Below, one piece after another: positions 45,727-56,828 of a DNA stretch of 64,000 bases. Source of the DNA: Doryteuthis pealeii (taxonomy: Eukaryota; Mollusca; Cephalopoda; Myopsida; Loliginidae); the NCBI GenBank assembly GCA_023376005.1, contig CM042157.1, forward strand, positions 52,919,853-52,983,852. The letters are read 5' to 3'. Every line of letters starts with the position of its first letter. The first letter of the stretch is position 1. The notes below the pieces were generated by a model. The model searched no databases. It saw only the letters and a list, made by a program, of their open reading frames with translations, and had not been told where the DNA came from. The translations under genes and the position numbers were made by a program.

Positions 45727-47344
45727 TACACTGGGAAACACAATTATCATTGAGTTGGATCTGACACTTGTTTTTGACTATTTTTTTTACCTCTGAATTC
45801 AAAAATGACCCTAGTTTTTCTATAGCACAGCAACTTTTTGAGCCTCAGGATACTCTAGATTTTTCTCAAAACCATAAAAATACAGTATCTAAGAAATTTG
45901 TGCTTATTTTATGGAATGTTTAAAAAAATTTACAAATGCTGGAAAATAAAACAGTGGGCAATACAATATTTGTTGAGTTAGATCTGACACGTGTTTTTGA
46001 CTCTGAATCTAAAAAATACCTCAATTTTTCTCTATTACATCAACTTTTTTGAGTAACCATCAAAATACTGCATGTAACACATTTGTGATTATTTTATAGA
46101 ATGTTTTAAAAATTTACCATGAAAAATAATTTTAAAAATTGCTTGTTTGTAATGTTTGTACAAATTCATCTTCTTCATACAAAACATATTGTTACTGTGA
46201 ATCAAATTGAGTGCAAGTAGTTAAGGTAAAAAATTACTTGTAATTTTTTCTGTGAACAATTTCACTTCATGCTCTGAGCAAGAAGGAAGCATACCATTTT
46301 AAGGCCAATACAGATGATCCAACCATGTTTATGATATTGCAACAACTCAATGACTCTCTTTATGCCTTCATATTTTTCATAAAGACAAACTGAATGCCTA
46401 ATCTGAACTGCACCATATAATTTACCATAGTGGAAGAGGACACACTTTAAGCTCGGCTTTGAGCTATCGATGAACATTTACTATTCAGTTCAGTTGTAAA
46501 TTGGAATTCCCAATTTTTCCAGTAAACCTGTATTTCATGACAATGCATCAACCTACTGTCACTACAAAAGTACTGCAGGAATCCACTTTCTCTCAATCAA
46601 AAATAGGATACTTTTGCTCCTTTTTCAAGCAAGTTTTTCTCATTTAGTCTTGATGCTTGGAATTCTGAAACCTTTTTTGATAGTCCCAAAACTTGTGTTA
46701 AATCATTCAACTGATGCTGATTGAATCCCCCAATGAGCTGAATCCTCTTCAGTTTCAAAATTTGAATCATTACTGAGTTCTTCATCATAACTGAGATCTT
46801 CAAGGAGAGGGAAGTTGAACAAAATCTGGCACTAGATGTATAGCTGATGGGGAAACTAGGATACTCAATTTTACATTTGTTTATCTTATTATATGGTGAG
46901 CTTTTCATTAAACAAAATTAACAGTCTGTGTAATTATATTTTGGCTCTTGCCAAATCATAGGTACACTAAATGCCATCTTATCCCTTGATCCATATCCGT
47001 AAACTCTCAACACACTGCTTGCAAATCTTGTCTTAATCACCAAATTTTAATTCAAAATATGCAAAATCGACTAGCTTCATAAATGCGCTGATGTTTGCTC
47101 TTGACTGGGAATCAACTTATTCACCAGATCTGAAAAAATTCCCTTCCTTTTCAAAATAATCAACACAATCAGCTGACCAACCCTATTACTTACAATAAAA
47201 TTGTGCTGATTTGGAGAGTAAGCTGTAGAGAAAAAAACTTGACGTGATGAAAGAAAACTGACTAGTTTTGAAATCAGCATGCTAATTTTAGTCTAAATCA
47301 AATGAAAAATCAAACTCAACAAAAAATTGTGTTCAAAATTGTTC
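45727..47344 (-). mobile_element. DNA transposon remnant with CACTG-type end, nested in family A
   Basis: The left end starts near CACTGGGAAACACAATT with TTGAGTTGGATCTGACAC. The right end mirrors ACACAATT and TTGAGTTTGAT (about 47303-47333). The left terminal 220 bp is duplicated in tandem (about 45729-45945 and 45955-46125, strongly diverged). A CACTG start hints at the CACTA/Mirage/Chapaev group, but no clear target duplication was found. It carries the pseudogene described next. Confidence 0.5.
46260..47080 (-). pseudogene. Transposon-encoded protein remnant, uncharacterised family
   Basis: Minus-strand pieces in several frames: CKQCVESLRIYGYG (about 47026-46985, zinc-binding-like); QHQLNDLTQVLGLSKKVSEF and ASRLNEKNLLEKGAKVSYF (about 46720-46600); FIDSSKPSLKCVLFHYGK and EKYEGIKRVIELLQYHKH with GLKMVCFLLAQ (about 46475-46270). 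The order and phrases match a protein type found repeatedly beside transposons in invertebrate genomes, recognised from memory only. Catalytic residues cannot be assigned. Frameshifts and truncation show it is dead. Confidence 0.6.
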
Positions 47345-47505
47345 CACATATTAGGAATACTTGATACCATATAATTAAGTTATTTGTATTGATATCATAA
47401 CTGTGTGCAAAAAAAAAAACATGTATAATGTACATGATTCCTTGACTGTTAGGCATTAAATAATCCCAGATGGGTTGACATGCTATTAAAATCAATCAAA
47501 TTTAA

Positions 47506-48359
47506 AAAAAAAAATACTTTTACATAAACAAGTAGTATAAAATTACTATACAAAGCTTTTGACTTTATATTCCTGATGTGTGCTATTTAATTGGAATAAC
47601 TTTAAATAAAAAGTATTTTTGTTTGGGTTGAGATTGGAATGCCAAAAACTGAGTTGAAGTGAAGTCTGATCTCAAGATTTCAAATGCACTCTTTTTTTTT
47701 TTTTTTCTTTTTTTATAGCTTCCTTTTTAGTTTTCCTTTCACAAAAAAGCTTTGTAAAAATTGGTACACACAATTTTGATAATGATAGTGTTGGATCACT
47801 ATAGCTTTGTACTTAATAGCTCGATATGTGTATATAGAAAACTGACTGAAATGTTCTTAGGAAAATAGTTCTAGACTTACTGTATTTCCTCAAGATATTG
47901 ATGCACATGACAATAAAAAAAGGAATATTGAATTTTTATTATGGAGCTTAGTTGCTGAACCAACAGGAAAGGATTTAGATAGAATATTGCAAAGTGATTT
48001 CCCTTGTAACTTTAATATATTTTTTAATACAAAAAAGGGCAATTTTGTACACACAATCCGATGTCATAAGTGAAAGTCTTAATGTTTCAACAGAAGTATT
48101 TAATTTTAAATACAATCATATCATGGAAAGAAGGAATTAATTACATCAATCAGTTAAGATATGTAATTTTATTATAAAAAATGAAAGAAGTAATAGCATG
48201 CTTCACAGAATATGTCTCAGTGGGCATTATGAACTCAAATGAATAAGAAATCAGTAATAACTACAATAGGTGTTCAGATACATTTGATAAAAGAAAATTA
48301 AATCAGTCTTTTGGGGACCAGCTGAAACTGTCAAGTAATAGGGAACATTTTTTAAAAGT
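47506..48359. other. Intron sequence, unassigned
   Basis: T tract near 47690-47715. Nothing recognised. Confidence 0.4.
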
Positions 48360-48525
48360 TGGTGGCGTTTAGAATATGCTGACTGTATTTTTTTTGTAGA
48401 GGGGTAAGACCCCCTCCCCCCAAAAGTGGGTGTCCCGGGTATGCTACTAAACAGCATCTGATGGTGTGGCTTCAATTCCATTACTCCCAGGTCCACACTG
48501 ACCTGAAGTGGTAGTACTTGTAACA
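48360..48525 (+). mobile_element. Family A SINE-like element, 5' part only
   Basis: GGCGTTTAGAATATGCTGAC, ACAGCATCTGATGGTGTGGC and CTGACCTGAAGTGGTAGTAC. The tail is absent. Confidence 0.62.
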
Positions 48526-48817
48526 CTGACAATAATTATTGTTGTTCATTTATAGAAAAAACTGTCTTCTTTTTATCTGTAAAGGTCACAATGTGGCAAA
48601 TATGAGTTTCACCTTTCACTTAAAAAAAAAACATTTGCCTACTTTCATTTTCTTTTTTTCTTTTCCTTCCAGTGTAATTGGAATGACCTTATCAATGATC
48701 TTCTGTGTTTGTCATTGTAGTTTGCTGTGATATAAAAAATGATTGGATAATGCATATATTGAATAAATTGTCTTATATATGCTTAGCTACTCTAATTTCT
48801 TTCTCTCTCTCAAGCTC

Positions 48818-49165
48818 TGTTGACAGGGATTAGAATACAGTGATCATAACCCTACATTATGATACCCCCCGAAGGGGTATCCTGGGTATGATACTAAACT
48901 GCATCTGATGGTGAGACTCCAGATCTGGGAAGTGTGGGGTACTTCATTATTACTACTCTTAGGTCCACTCTGAGTGGTAGTACCTGTTAGAATCCTATCT
49001 ATTAGTCAAATAGATCTGTTTAGAAATTAATCTTATTTGATAGGACCATGTGCAAAAAGAAAAACACTTTAGAAATAACTACACAAAAGATGTAAATATG
49101 TGATTCCCTAACATCCAGGCTTAAAATAACCCGAAACAGGTTGACATGCTATTAAAATAATTAAA
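48818..49165 (+). mobile_element. Family A SINE-like element
   Basis: GACAGGGATTAGAATACAGTG, GCATCTGATGGTGAGACTCC, GAGTGGTAGTACCTGTTAGA and tail GGTTGACATGCTATTAAAAT. Short middle. Confidence 0.65.
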
Positions 49166-50210
49166 GTTCTTTTTCTTTGAAAATGTACTCTTTATCTTGC
49201 TGTTCTTGTGGCATAAAAACTATTTTTTAAACTTTTTCTTCACAAAAACTTGAACAATTAAAATAAATAAATAACTACAAAGAAATATTCCTATGTGTCC
49301 TATCACATTTGTTTATATATATATATATATTTTTACAAAAGAGGCTGCTGGCTATATGACATTATACACCGTGTCCACAAAGTCTGGGTACATGGGGATT
49401 AACACATACTTTTAAAACGAAACAATTTTGAAAAAACAGGTTTCACTTAACCAAAACTCAACCAAATTTATTTTAGTAGGCCATGATAGCTTTCACTTGA
49501 AATAGGGGAAAACTACTTTGCATTTAAACATTTACTTTATATTTTTAAAAAAGATAGTTTATTTTTTATTACCAGGGTTATGAAATTTGTTAGAATGACT
49601 TTTTATGTGTATTAAAATCCACTGATTGTGCTGAAAGTCACTAGCACAAAATGTTAGAACTTACAAAAATATACATTGTTATTTAGGTTTGATAAACAAA
49701 TGTTAAAAGGCATTAATTGTTGACTGAATTTGACCCATCTATCAATTTTTTTTCCTATAATTTTCACTTTGCACTTTTAACTAATTTGTTTCCATTTTCA
49801 GTTGACTCATCAAAATTTTCTTTCGCTTTTCAAATAACTTTGACAATGGAATTTTCCTTTTTCTTTAATTTCAAATTCTATTTTATATTAGTTTTCAAAA
49901 TGTCAGTAATTAAGCTTAACCCATTAATTTTGGGCCAAACACTATTTTACTATCCACACTAAACCTGATATTTTGGGTTTAGAGAGATTTTATAGCAACC
50001 AGATGTTCTTTTAATGGAATGATAGAATAACTTTAAAGATGTGTGCCCTTGAATAAAATTAGGATTTTTTTTTTTAGTGTGAGCTCAGGTGTGTCAAGAT
50101 AAAAATTACATATGAAGGAGTTAAGGTTTGAAAGAGTTAATGGATATTTATGAAATGAAGGAGTGTTATAAAATTTAAAAAAAAAATCCAAATTTTCATC
50201 CGGACAAGGT
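49166..50210. other. Intron sequence, unassigned
   Basis: (TA)n at 49312-49331. ACACCGTGTCCACAAAGTCT at about 49366 resembles a DNA transposon end but no mirror was found. The frame at 49717-49962 is hydrophobic and AT-rich without a recognised domain. Confidence 0.4.
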
Positions 50211-50254
50211 AAATTATTATATGGACTCTTAATTAAGAGTCCATATAATAATTT
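50211..50254. repeat. Perfect 44-bp palindrome without spacer
   Basis: Each base from 50211 to 50232 pairs with its mirror from 50254 to 50233. The centre is TTAATTAA within GACTCTTAATTAAGAGTC. Symmetry stops exactly outside. See findings. Confidence 0.95.
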
Positions 50255-50496
50255 TGCATATTTTACAAGACAAATTTTCTTATGAAGTAACAATTCTAAA
50301 TTTTTGGTACTTTATACATATATAAAGAACAGTTGTGTGTCTATATGTGTGTATGTTCGGTTGAAACTACGAAAATAAATCAACGGCAAAAAATATATAT
50401 ATACACATTCACTATCACCAGATCTTGCTTTTGAGCAAAAATAATGAAGATTTCATTTATATTCGTGAAGATAATAAAGAATAATTTTAAATAGTG

Positions 50497-50590
50497 TAGC
50501 ATAATGGTCGGGCCTTACTTGGGAACACCATATTTGTTGCCTTGTGCCAAACAGAAAGAAAGCTTAATAGATGTAGCATGATTCACAGAC
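50497..50590 (+). mobile_element. SINE class 2 remnant
   Basis: AGTGTAGCATAATGGTCGGG as a degraded A-box region, then CACCATATTTGTTGCCTTGTG and AAGCTTAATAGATG. Short and diverged. Confidence 0.4.
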
Positions 50591-51124
50591 CTTATTGGGT
50601 GATCTCTTTGAAGAATTGGCCGAAATGAAATAAAAACATAAACGAGATTTTGGAGTCATGAAGTCTGGATTTTACAGAAAATTCAGACTTCTTGACTGTT
50701 AATTGTTCTTTGATCCGAACAACAGTGAACTCACAATGACCGTAGAAGGAATCGAGTGATTAGAACAATCGAAGGCTCGTTAATATTTGAGAGCATTCTT
50801 TTCCTTCTAAGAAGAAATAGATTCTTTGAGAAGAAGACCCTTCTAGATTTGTTCTGTTGGAAATATTATAAATAGGGCAACCTCTGGCTAAGAGATCAGT
50901 GGGCTGTGGTTTGTCGAGAGGTACAGACTGGGGGAACGATCTGTTGTCACTGAAAACGAAAAGGGCCGTCCTGATAGTTACCGACTGAAGAAAAAAGTTA
51001 ATGCCACCAAAAGGTTTGTCATCAAAAGTTTACTCAAAGTACTGAAACTCTAAGGACCATATAAAGACATTACTTATTATTGAAGCTGACTCCTCTCTCT
51101 CAAGAACAATATAAGTGCACAGTG
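50591..51124. other. Less AT-rich stretch with a TATA-like box, possible solo LTR
   Basis: A TTATAAATAGGGC motif at about 50868-50880 lies in a roughly 450-bp block with more G and C than its surroundings and many GA-rich runs. Ends could not be defined, and no second copy or polypurine tract was found, so this stays unassigned. Confidence 0.25.
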
Positions 51125-51245
51125 TAAAGACACCAGTGTAAAAAGAGAATAACCACTCTAGGAAAATGAAAATTATGAATTCAAACTACCAGTACTCCAT
51201 TTAAGAATTGAGCTGTGGCAGAGGGATTGGGCAAATTTTTTTTTT
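51125..51245 (+). mobile_element. SINE class 1 tail fragment
   Basis: GAATTCAAACTACCAGTACTCC and GGCAGAGGGATTGGGCAAAT correspond to the last third of class 1. A T tract follows. Confidence 0.5.
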
Positions 51246-52219
51246 TTTTTTTTTTATAAACCTAGGCTGAGGATATTCTGGGCTTTACTCTTATACATGT
51301 GCATTGCCTCCACCATTTGAAAATGTCTATTACATACTACAGCCAAAGATATGTAGTTAAAAACAGACTTTAGTTAGATTGGAATGATTTTTATAGAAAA
51401 CTTTTGTTCATATGAACTTTAAAAGTAAAATTTGGTGTCCATCACTTTGTTAGTTCTTTAAGGAATTCCAATGAAAAGAATAAGAATGCCATAAAAAAAA
51501 AAAAAAAAATCCCTCCCCAGAGGTGTGGGTTTTGCAAACTAGCTAAAAGAATAAACACTAAGCTTTAGATTCTATATTGTCTATTAATATCTTAGATATT
51601 GCACACAGGTTTCTGGTCGCTTATAGTACCTGCTGTCGCTTAAGTGGTCACCCACTATTGAAGAGGATCATTGATGCTTAGATTGTAGGTTGTCATTTCT
51701 ATAAAAACCCATTTTTGCAGTGTTGTCATAGGCTTCTAACCTTTTCATTAATAACATAATAATCAATGTGTATTGACACAGTAAATGACCTCCCATTCCA
51801 CAAGTCTTGCATCATCAAAAATTCAACTGACATTTGCTGAAGAAAAAAAAATCCTACTTAACTACTCAAGACTGACTTTCCTGTCATTTCCTGTCTCCTT
51901 CTTTTTCTTCTCAATACTACAACACAAGAATTGCAACATGACACAATGCTAAAAATGAAACATATTCTGTATTTTAATTTGCTACTCAATATAGTTGTGA
52001 TGTAAACAGATTAAAAGACGATTAAAGCTCTATTGTTAAAATAAATCCAATGCTTGATTGTTGATTTATTCTTGGTTTATTTTAAATATTCTTTTCTACT
52101 TACACAATCTTTATTTATTTTTTTACAGTAACACTTAATATTAAAAGATTTTTTTTTTCTGACATGATCATGTGATCAACTGTTCTTTTTAGATGCATTA
52201 TTCTTTTAACGTCTTTATT
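51246..52219. other. Intron sequence, unassigned
   Basis: A tract near 51495. Nothing recognised. Confidence 0.4.
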
Positions 52220-52375
52220 TTTTGTATGAATTTTTGAGATGAGGCTTGATAATGTATTAATTTGATTTTTCGGACTGTTGTCATCAACTTTATTGTGAAA
52301 TATACATATACAATGTTTCAGCTGATCTACCCTCTGGCCTTCTTCAGGTGTTCAGGAACAAAACAAAATAATTAC
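52220..52375 (-). repeat. Repeat D, minus orientation
   Basis: On the minus strand: CACCTGAAGAAGGCCAGAGG, GATCAGCTGAAACATTGTA, and further on CAACAGTCCGAAAAATC and AAGCCTCATCTCAAA, matching 18545-18790. Confidence 0.55.
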
Positions 52376-52824
52376 AGAAGTTGAATCTTTGAGTATTTTT
52401 ATTAGTCAGTTGAAAAAGGTGTGATTGAATTCAGAAAATTCTTCAAGAGTAAATTTGTCTCAACTCCAATAACACCTCATATGGTAGAAATAATAATCAC
52501 AGGACTATTTTCATGTTTGGCAGGATAAAAGGTTGAAATACAATGGATTCTGATTAAATGGATTTACATTATAATGAATAGTCATTTGACACATCAAATT
52601 GTGCTTGAAGAGAATCAAATGTATGCGATTTTCTCCTTTGCTGTATTTGGGGTTTACTTATTGAAAACTTTTAACCTTTCAGATTGATTTGTAATCACTT
52701 TTCATCAAAATAAATCTCTACATTTAGGGAAAGTCAAATGTTCATACTTGATTTTATATCAATTTTAAAAGAAAGTCCAGGAATTGATTGAAAAACTTTT
52801 TTTTTTTTTTTTTTTTTTTTGTTG
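52376..52824. other. Intron sequence, unassigned
   Basis: T tract at about 52798-52820. Nothing recognised. Confidence 0.4.
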
Positions 52825-52944
52825 CCCTATTGGTGGGTCTTAGAATACATTAACTGTATCCCCTTCAAAAGACACCTCACTAAAAAAAAAAAAAAAAAAA
52901 AAAAAAATGTATCCGGAGTGTGACACTAAACTGAATCTTGTGGT

Positions 52945-52997
<53 letters not shown>

Positions 52998-53300
52998 GAA
53001 TTTTTTAAAAGCTTTGAGGCATGTGGAGTATCTTTCATTGTTATTACTCTCAAGTTTATTCTGACTTGGAGTCACCGGTTAGGATCATATCTATGGTTCA
53101 AATACAACTACTTGAAAATTATTAGTAGATAGAATACTTGAAACCCTATAATTGTGTATGAAATATTAATATTAGATAAGAATATTTTCATATGCATAAA
53201 AGCTCTTGAGAAAAAAACTATACAAAAATATAAATATAAATTTACAACTAACTTAACTAACCTCAAGGCATAAAATAACCCTAGACAGTTTGACATGCTT
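52825..53300 (+). mobile_element. Family A SINE-like element with internal A and TA tracts
   Basis: CCTATTGGTGGGTCTTAGAA, TAAACTGAATCTTGTGGTGA and the tail region CATAAAATAACCCTAGACAG with TTTGACATGC. A poly-A tract (52885-52906) and (TA)n (52952-52995) interrupt it. Confidence 0.62.
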
Positions 53301-53478
53301 TGTTTTTGTTTTGTTTTTAATATTCAAGACTTTCTTTTTCCATTTCATTTAGTTGTTTGTCTCCCCTACCCTCCCAATGGATTTTATATAAAAATACAAA
53401 TTCAAGCAAAAGGATATATTCATTTTGGATTGTTTAATATGTCAGTGTGTTCGCAATTGATTTATTCTTTAATTCTAG
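53301..53478. other. Intron end before exon
   Basis: Short intron segment ending in TTCTAG. The upstream in-frame reading does not look coding. Confidence 0.4.
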
Positions 53479-53662
53479 GAAGCACAGAAGAATTTCACAA
53501 TATTGCTCTGGAGCTACAGAGGCTCTATCCTGGGACCAAAATGTTTGCTGTGGGCTTCAGTATGGGGGCCAATATTGTATTGAAGTACTTGGGAGAGAGT
53601 CAGGAGAACCAATCCAGATTCCTTTGTGGTCTGTCTATCTGCCAAGGCTATGATGCCAATCT
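53479..53662 (+). CDS. ABHD2: ABHD2-like exon: nucleophile elbow GFSMG
   Basis: 184 nt between TTCTAG and GTAAGT. It starts with two bases that finish a Gly codon and ends after two bases. It encodes GSTEEFHNIALELQRLYPG, TKMFAVGFSMGANIVLKYLG and ESQENQSRFLCGLSICQGYD. GFSMG is the G-x-S-x-G nucleophile elbow; its Ser is the catalytic nucleophile. NIVLKYLGE and SICQGY are the ABHD2 hallmarks that follow. Frame intact. The alternative frame at 53447-53653 is a shadow. Confidence 0.94.
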
Positions 53663-54059
53663 GTAAGTATTGAAAAGATGTCAACATTGTTTTGCATCTT
53701 GGATGAATTTTGTTTTGTTTTTTTCATTGGACAAAATTTCCTCTTTTTTTTTAATTCCCCCCCTCCAAATAGTTTGTAAATACTTTATTGGTAGTAAAAT
53801 ATTTATTAGAATTAGCATTTTCCGATAATTTGTAAGATTATTACCTGTAACCAAAAGTCCATTTAATTTGCACATAAATGTGAATTTCATTTGCATATTT
53901 TTCTTTATACCATTAAAAGAACTGTAGAAAATCTTTTATAAAATTATTTTTGTCCAATAAATAGAAATGTGATTTTCTTAAATATTTTCACTTGAAAATT
54001 ATAAAGAAAATCAAAAGGAACTAACCACCCAGTAATCAATTAAACAAACTTATTTTTCT
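53663..54059. other. Intron sequence, unassigned
   Basis: Nothing recognised. Confidence 0.4.
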
Positions 54060-54340
54060 TGCTGTCCTGTCAATGGGACATAGAATATATTGAGTACATT
54101 TAGTGATGAGACTCCAGTTCTGGGGAGTAGTACCTGTTAGAGTCCTATCTATGGTTCAAATATGTTTGAAAATTATTTGTATTAGATAGGAATACTTGAT
54201 ATCATAATCGTGTGCAAAAAGAAACAAACTCTTAAGAAACTACATAAAAAATGTCAATGTACTGTGTATGCATTTCTCTCTCTAACCTCTTAGCATAAAA
54301 TAACCCCAGACAAGTTGACATACTATTAAAATCAATTACT
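54060..54340 (+). mobile_element. Family A SINE-like element, internally shortened
   Basis: CTGTCAATGGGACATAGAAT, GTGATGAGACTCCAGTTCTG, AGTACCTGTTAGAGTCCTAT and tail CAAGTTGACATACTATTAAA. It sits only about 70 bp before the next exon. Confidence 0.63.
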
Positions 54341-54409
54341 TTTTATTTTACTTTTTTTTTTTTTCTTTCTTTTTTTTTTTTTTAAATTAATAAAAAAATT
54401 TTTTTCCAG

Positions 54410-54608
54410 CGCCGTCCCTCACTATTTTGACAGCCTCAGCATAAGCAGTGCCTACCTCCTCTTGCTGACAACTCGCCAAAAATCTATTCTTCGAGAAACA
54501 TAAAGAAATACTTTTTAGCGATGAAGCAAAGAACAAATATGGCGCTCTTGATGAGGACCGTATCTTCAAATCACCCACACTTCTGGAACTTGATGAATAT
54601 TACAGTAG
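54410..54608 (+). CDS. ABHD2: ABHD2-like exon with an apparent one-base insertion
   Basis: 199 nt between TTCCAG and GTCAGT. The first part encodes AVPHYFDSLSISSAYLLLLT and TRQKSILR, then a stop (TAA at 54501-54503) appears. Shifting frame at about 54495-54498 restores HKEILFSDEAKNKYGAL, DEDRIFKSPTLLELDEYYS and a correct junction to the next exon. The phases of both neighbours require a length of 198 nt, so one extra base in the GAAA run is the simplest explanation. Upstream, the second frame is closed by TGA at 54466, so another acceptor cannot solve it. It could be an assembly or sequencing error, a polymorphism or a pseudogene lesion. Other exons are intact, which favours an error. Confidence 0.82.
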
Positions 54609-54621
54609 GTCAGTATGTAGG

Positions 54622-54670
<49 letters not shown>

Positions 54671-55574
54671 GTCCAGGTTAAAAGCACAGTAATTTGAAAC
54701 CAAACATTTTTAGACTTTATTTTTCCTATGCAGGTATCATTGGGGAACAAGAAGTTTTGGTAAAAGGACCAAAACTTTTCTAATCCCACCTCTCCAATGA
54801 TACCTGCATAAAAAAAAACTAAGGTTTATTTTAGTGTAGAAGCATATAAAAAACAACACAAGTTATTGACATTATAAGCACCAAACATTTGGATGGCTTA
54901 ATTTCCTTCCTTTGTACCATTTCTACAATAGACGGTTGGAGAATTTTTTTTATAAACAGTGGTTTACTTTCATAGTTTAGAAAAATGTCCAGTTTAAGGA
55001 AGTAACAAAAAAATGCTTTTTTAAATACTGAAATAATTGCTGCTGTGCCCACCTATAAACAACAAAGTCCAAAGGGTCTAAAAATGTATTGTTTACACAG
55101 GCAACTGATACTAAAAACAAACCAATAAGAAATATCCAGAGCTTTAATGGTGCTCCAAGGTAGAACTCACATCCAACAAGCAAATTGATTGGTTGAAACA
55201 TGTATATGTTACATGGTATGCAAATCTAATAATAATAATGAATAGACATTTAAAGCTATTACGAAATGATCATTTAAAGGGGTGGGCAGCATCATTTCCA
55301 ATTCCTTCTGAAATATTTTTGTATACCTACTCTGGTTGAAACATCTGATTTCCTAGCCCTTGAACAGCCTCAATAGATTGGTTTAAAGATTGCTAGCTGT
55401 AGCAATGAGCCTTTATTTCAAAGTGTTTTCTTTGCCATTCTCCAGTGTATTCTCAATTCTTTTTTTTTTTTTTTTTTTTATAAAACAATTGTTGAGGATT
55501 TTAAACTAATCTTTACTTATACATTGAACTAAATTACCCACACTTGAAATGACTTGTTCTGCAGTTTATTAATG
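54609..55574. other. Intron sequence with (TA)n and a two-stage hairpin
   Basis: (TA)n at 54629-54667; hairpin at 54727-54810 listed separately; T tract at 55460-55480. Open frames here have no recognised domain. Confidence 0.4.
54727..54810. repeat. 84-nt two-stage hairpin
   Basis: Outer stem TATGCAGGTATCATTGG pairs perfectly with CCAATGATACCTGCATA. The inner stem GTTTTGGT/ACCAAAAC, extended by AGAA/TTCT with a small bulge, closes a 6-nt AAAAGG loop. Size and shape resemble a microRNA precursor, but a MITE remnant is equally possible. Confidence 0.7.
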
Positions 55575-56040
55575 AATTCCATTCTGCCCTGTTAATGGGG
55601 CTTAGAATATGCCAACTGTATCCTGTGCGGAGGAGTAAAATCCCCTTCATAAAGGGGGTCTTGGATGTGACATTGAACTGCATCTGGTGGGGAGGCTCTG
55701 AGGATTGTGGAGTACCCCTTAATTTCCATTACTCCTAGGTCCACTCTGACCTGGATTGGTAGTACCTGTTAGGATCCCATCTATTGGTCAAATAGATTTG
55801 CTTGAAAGTTATTAGTATTGGGTAGGAATAAGTGAATCCATATAACTGAGTACAAACAATTATTATAAAATAGAATTATATTGATATTAGATGGAAATAT
55901 TTGAAACTATACAAATGTGTCCAAACAAATAATTATAGATGAATAAAGGCAATTAAAAAAAAAAAAAATGGTTGTATAGTAATTACAATTAAACATTTAC
56001 AATTGAATAAAATTTTGACATTAAATAACCCATAATGAAT
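55575..56040 (+). mobile_element. Family A SINE-like element
   Basis: CCCTGTTAATGGGGCTTAGA, GAACTGCATCTGGTGGGGAG, GTAGTACCTGTTAGGATCCC and the tail region GACATTAAATAACCCATAAT. Confidence 0.66.
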
Positions 56041-56338
56041 TATGTTGTTAAACAATAAATCGAAACAATTTCATTTTCCTGTGTTTTTTTTTTTTTTTTT
56101 TTTAATTGCATTATTTGTCTATAATCATTTGTATTACCAATCTAGGTCATGTTTTTTTGTTTTTCTGTTTAATTGCTGTGAGTTTGATCTTCAATGGCTA
56201 CCCACTTTTCTATCTTTGACAAAGTTTAGCTAATACTTTTAAGGTGCTTAGCAAATTAATCTACTACTATAATGATTTGGGCTTTGTGATTTGAAAATGT
56301 TGCTAAATATCAACACATTTTCTTGTTTCTTTAAACAG
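56041..56338. other. Intron end before exon
   Basis: T tract near 56084-56103. Splice acceptor TTAAACAG at 56331-56338. Confidence 0.45.
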
Positions 56339-56408
56339 AAGAGTGGCTGGGTTTTCCAGTGTTCAAGAATATTACCGATGGTGCAGTTGTATCCATTATC
56401 TTGATAAT
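56339..56408 (+). CDS. ABHD2: ABHD2-like exon: SSVQEYY segment
   Basis: 70 nt between AAACAG and GTAAGT. One base completes an Arg codon from the previous exon. It encodes RVAGFSSVQEYYRWCSCIHY then LDN and ends in phase 0. The F-x-S-x-x-EYY pattern followed by Cys corresponds to the lid/cap region before the acid strand in ABHD2. Intact. Confidence 0.88.
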
Positions 56409-56596
56409 GTAAGTGAAGATAAATTCTTATTCCTCCTAAGTGTTCTCTCCTTTATTTCATTGAACTTTTGAGTATTTCTTAAAGTTCCCATCTTTCATCA
56501 AATAAATTTCTTCCAATGTTTATCATATATATAATTAGATAGGACACTATGGCTGTAGGGTTGGGAATAGCTAAGTATAGGTATTTCTGTCAAGGT

Positions 56597-56828
56597 GTGT
56601 GTGTGTGTATATATATATATGTATGTGTATATGTATGTATGTGTATATATATGTATGTGTATGTGTTATATATATATTATGTGTATGTGTATGTATATAT
56701 ATGTGTGTATGTATATATATGTGTATGTATGTGTATATATATATATGTGTATGTGTATATATATATGTGTGTATGTATGTATGTATGTATGTGTATGTAT
56801 GTGTGTATGTATGTATGTGTATATATAG
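56597..56828. repeat. Compound (TG)n/(TA)n/(TATG)n microsatellite
   Basis: About 230 bp of alternating purine-pyrimidine sequence. Six overlapping Cys/Tyr/Val or His/Tyr/Thr frames on both strands are artefacts. The sequence is prone to Z-DNA formation. Confidence 0.95.

Larger units (their letters stand above)
45335..47505 (+). mobile_element. Family A SINE-like element split by a transposon
   Basis: The 5' part (45335-45726) holds the GGCTTAGAATGTGCTGAC and CTGACCTAAAGTGGTAGTAC blocks. The 3' part (about 47345-47505) resumes with AGGAATACTTGATACCATAT and ends with GGGTTGACATGCTATTAAAA. The 1.6 kb between them is a separate insertion. Joining the two parts gives a family A copy of normal layout. 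Confidence 0.65.

Noticed and set aside
49366..49480. Mariner-type transposon starting ACACCGTGTCCACAAAGTCT
   Set aside because: One end-like motif only, with no mirror or coding remnant within reach.
50591..51124. Solo LTR with TATAAATAG promoter
   Set aside because: No defined TG/CA ends, target duplication or second copy could be seen; kept only as an unassigned stretch.
54410..54608. Alternative splice acceptor rescuing the exon frame
   Set aside because: The downstream frame is closed by TGA at 54466, so a different upstream acceptor would lose conserved residues and still not connect in phase.
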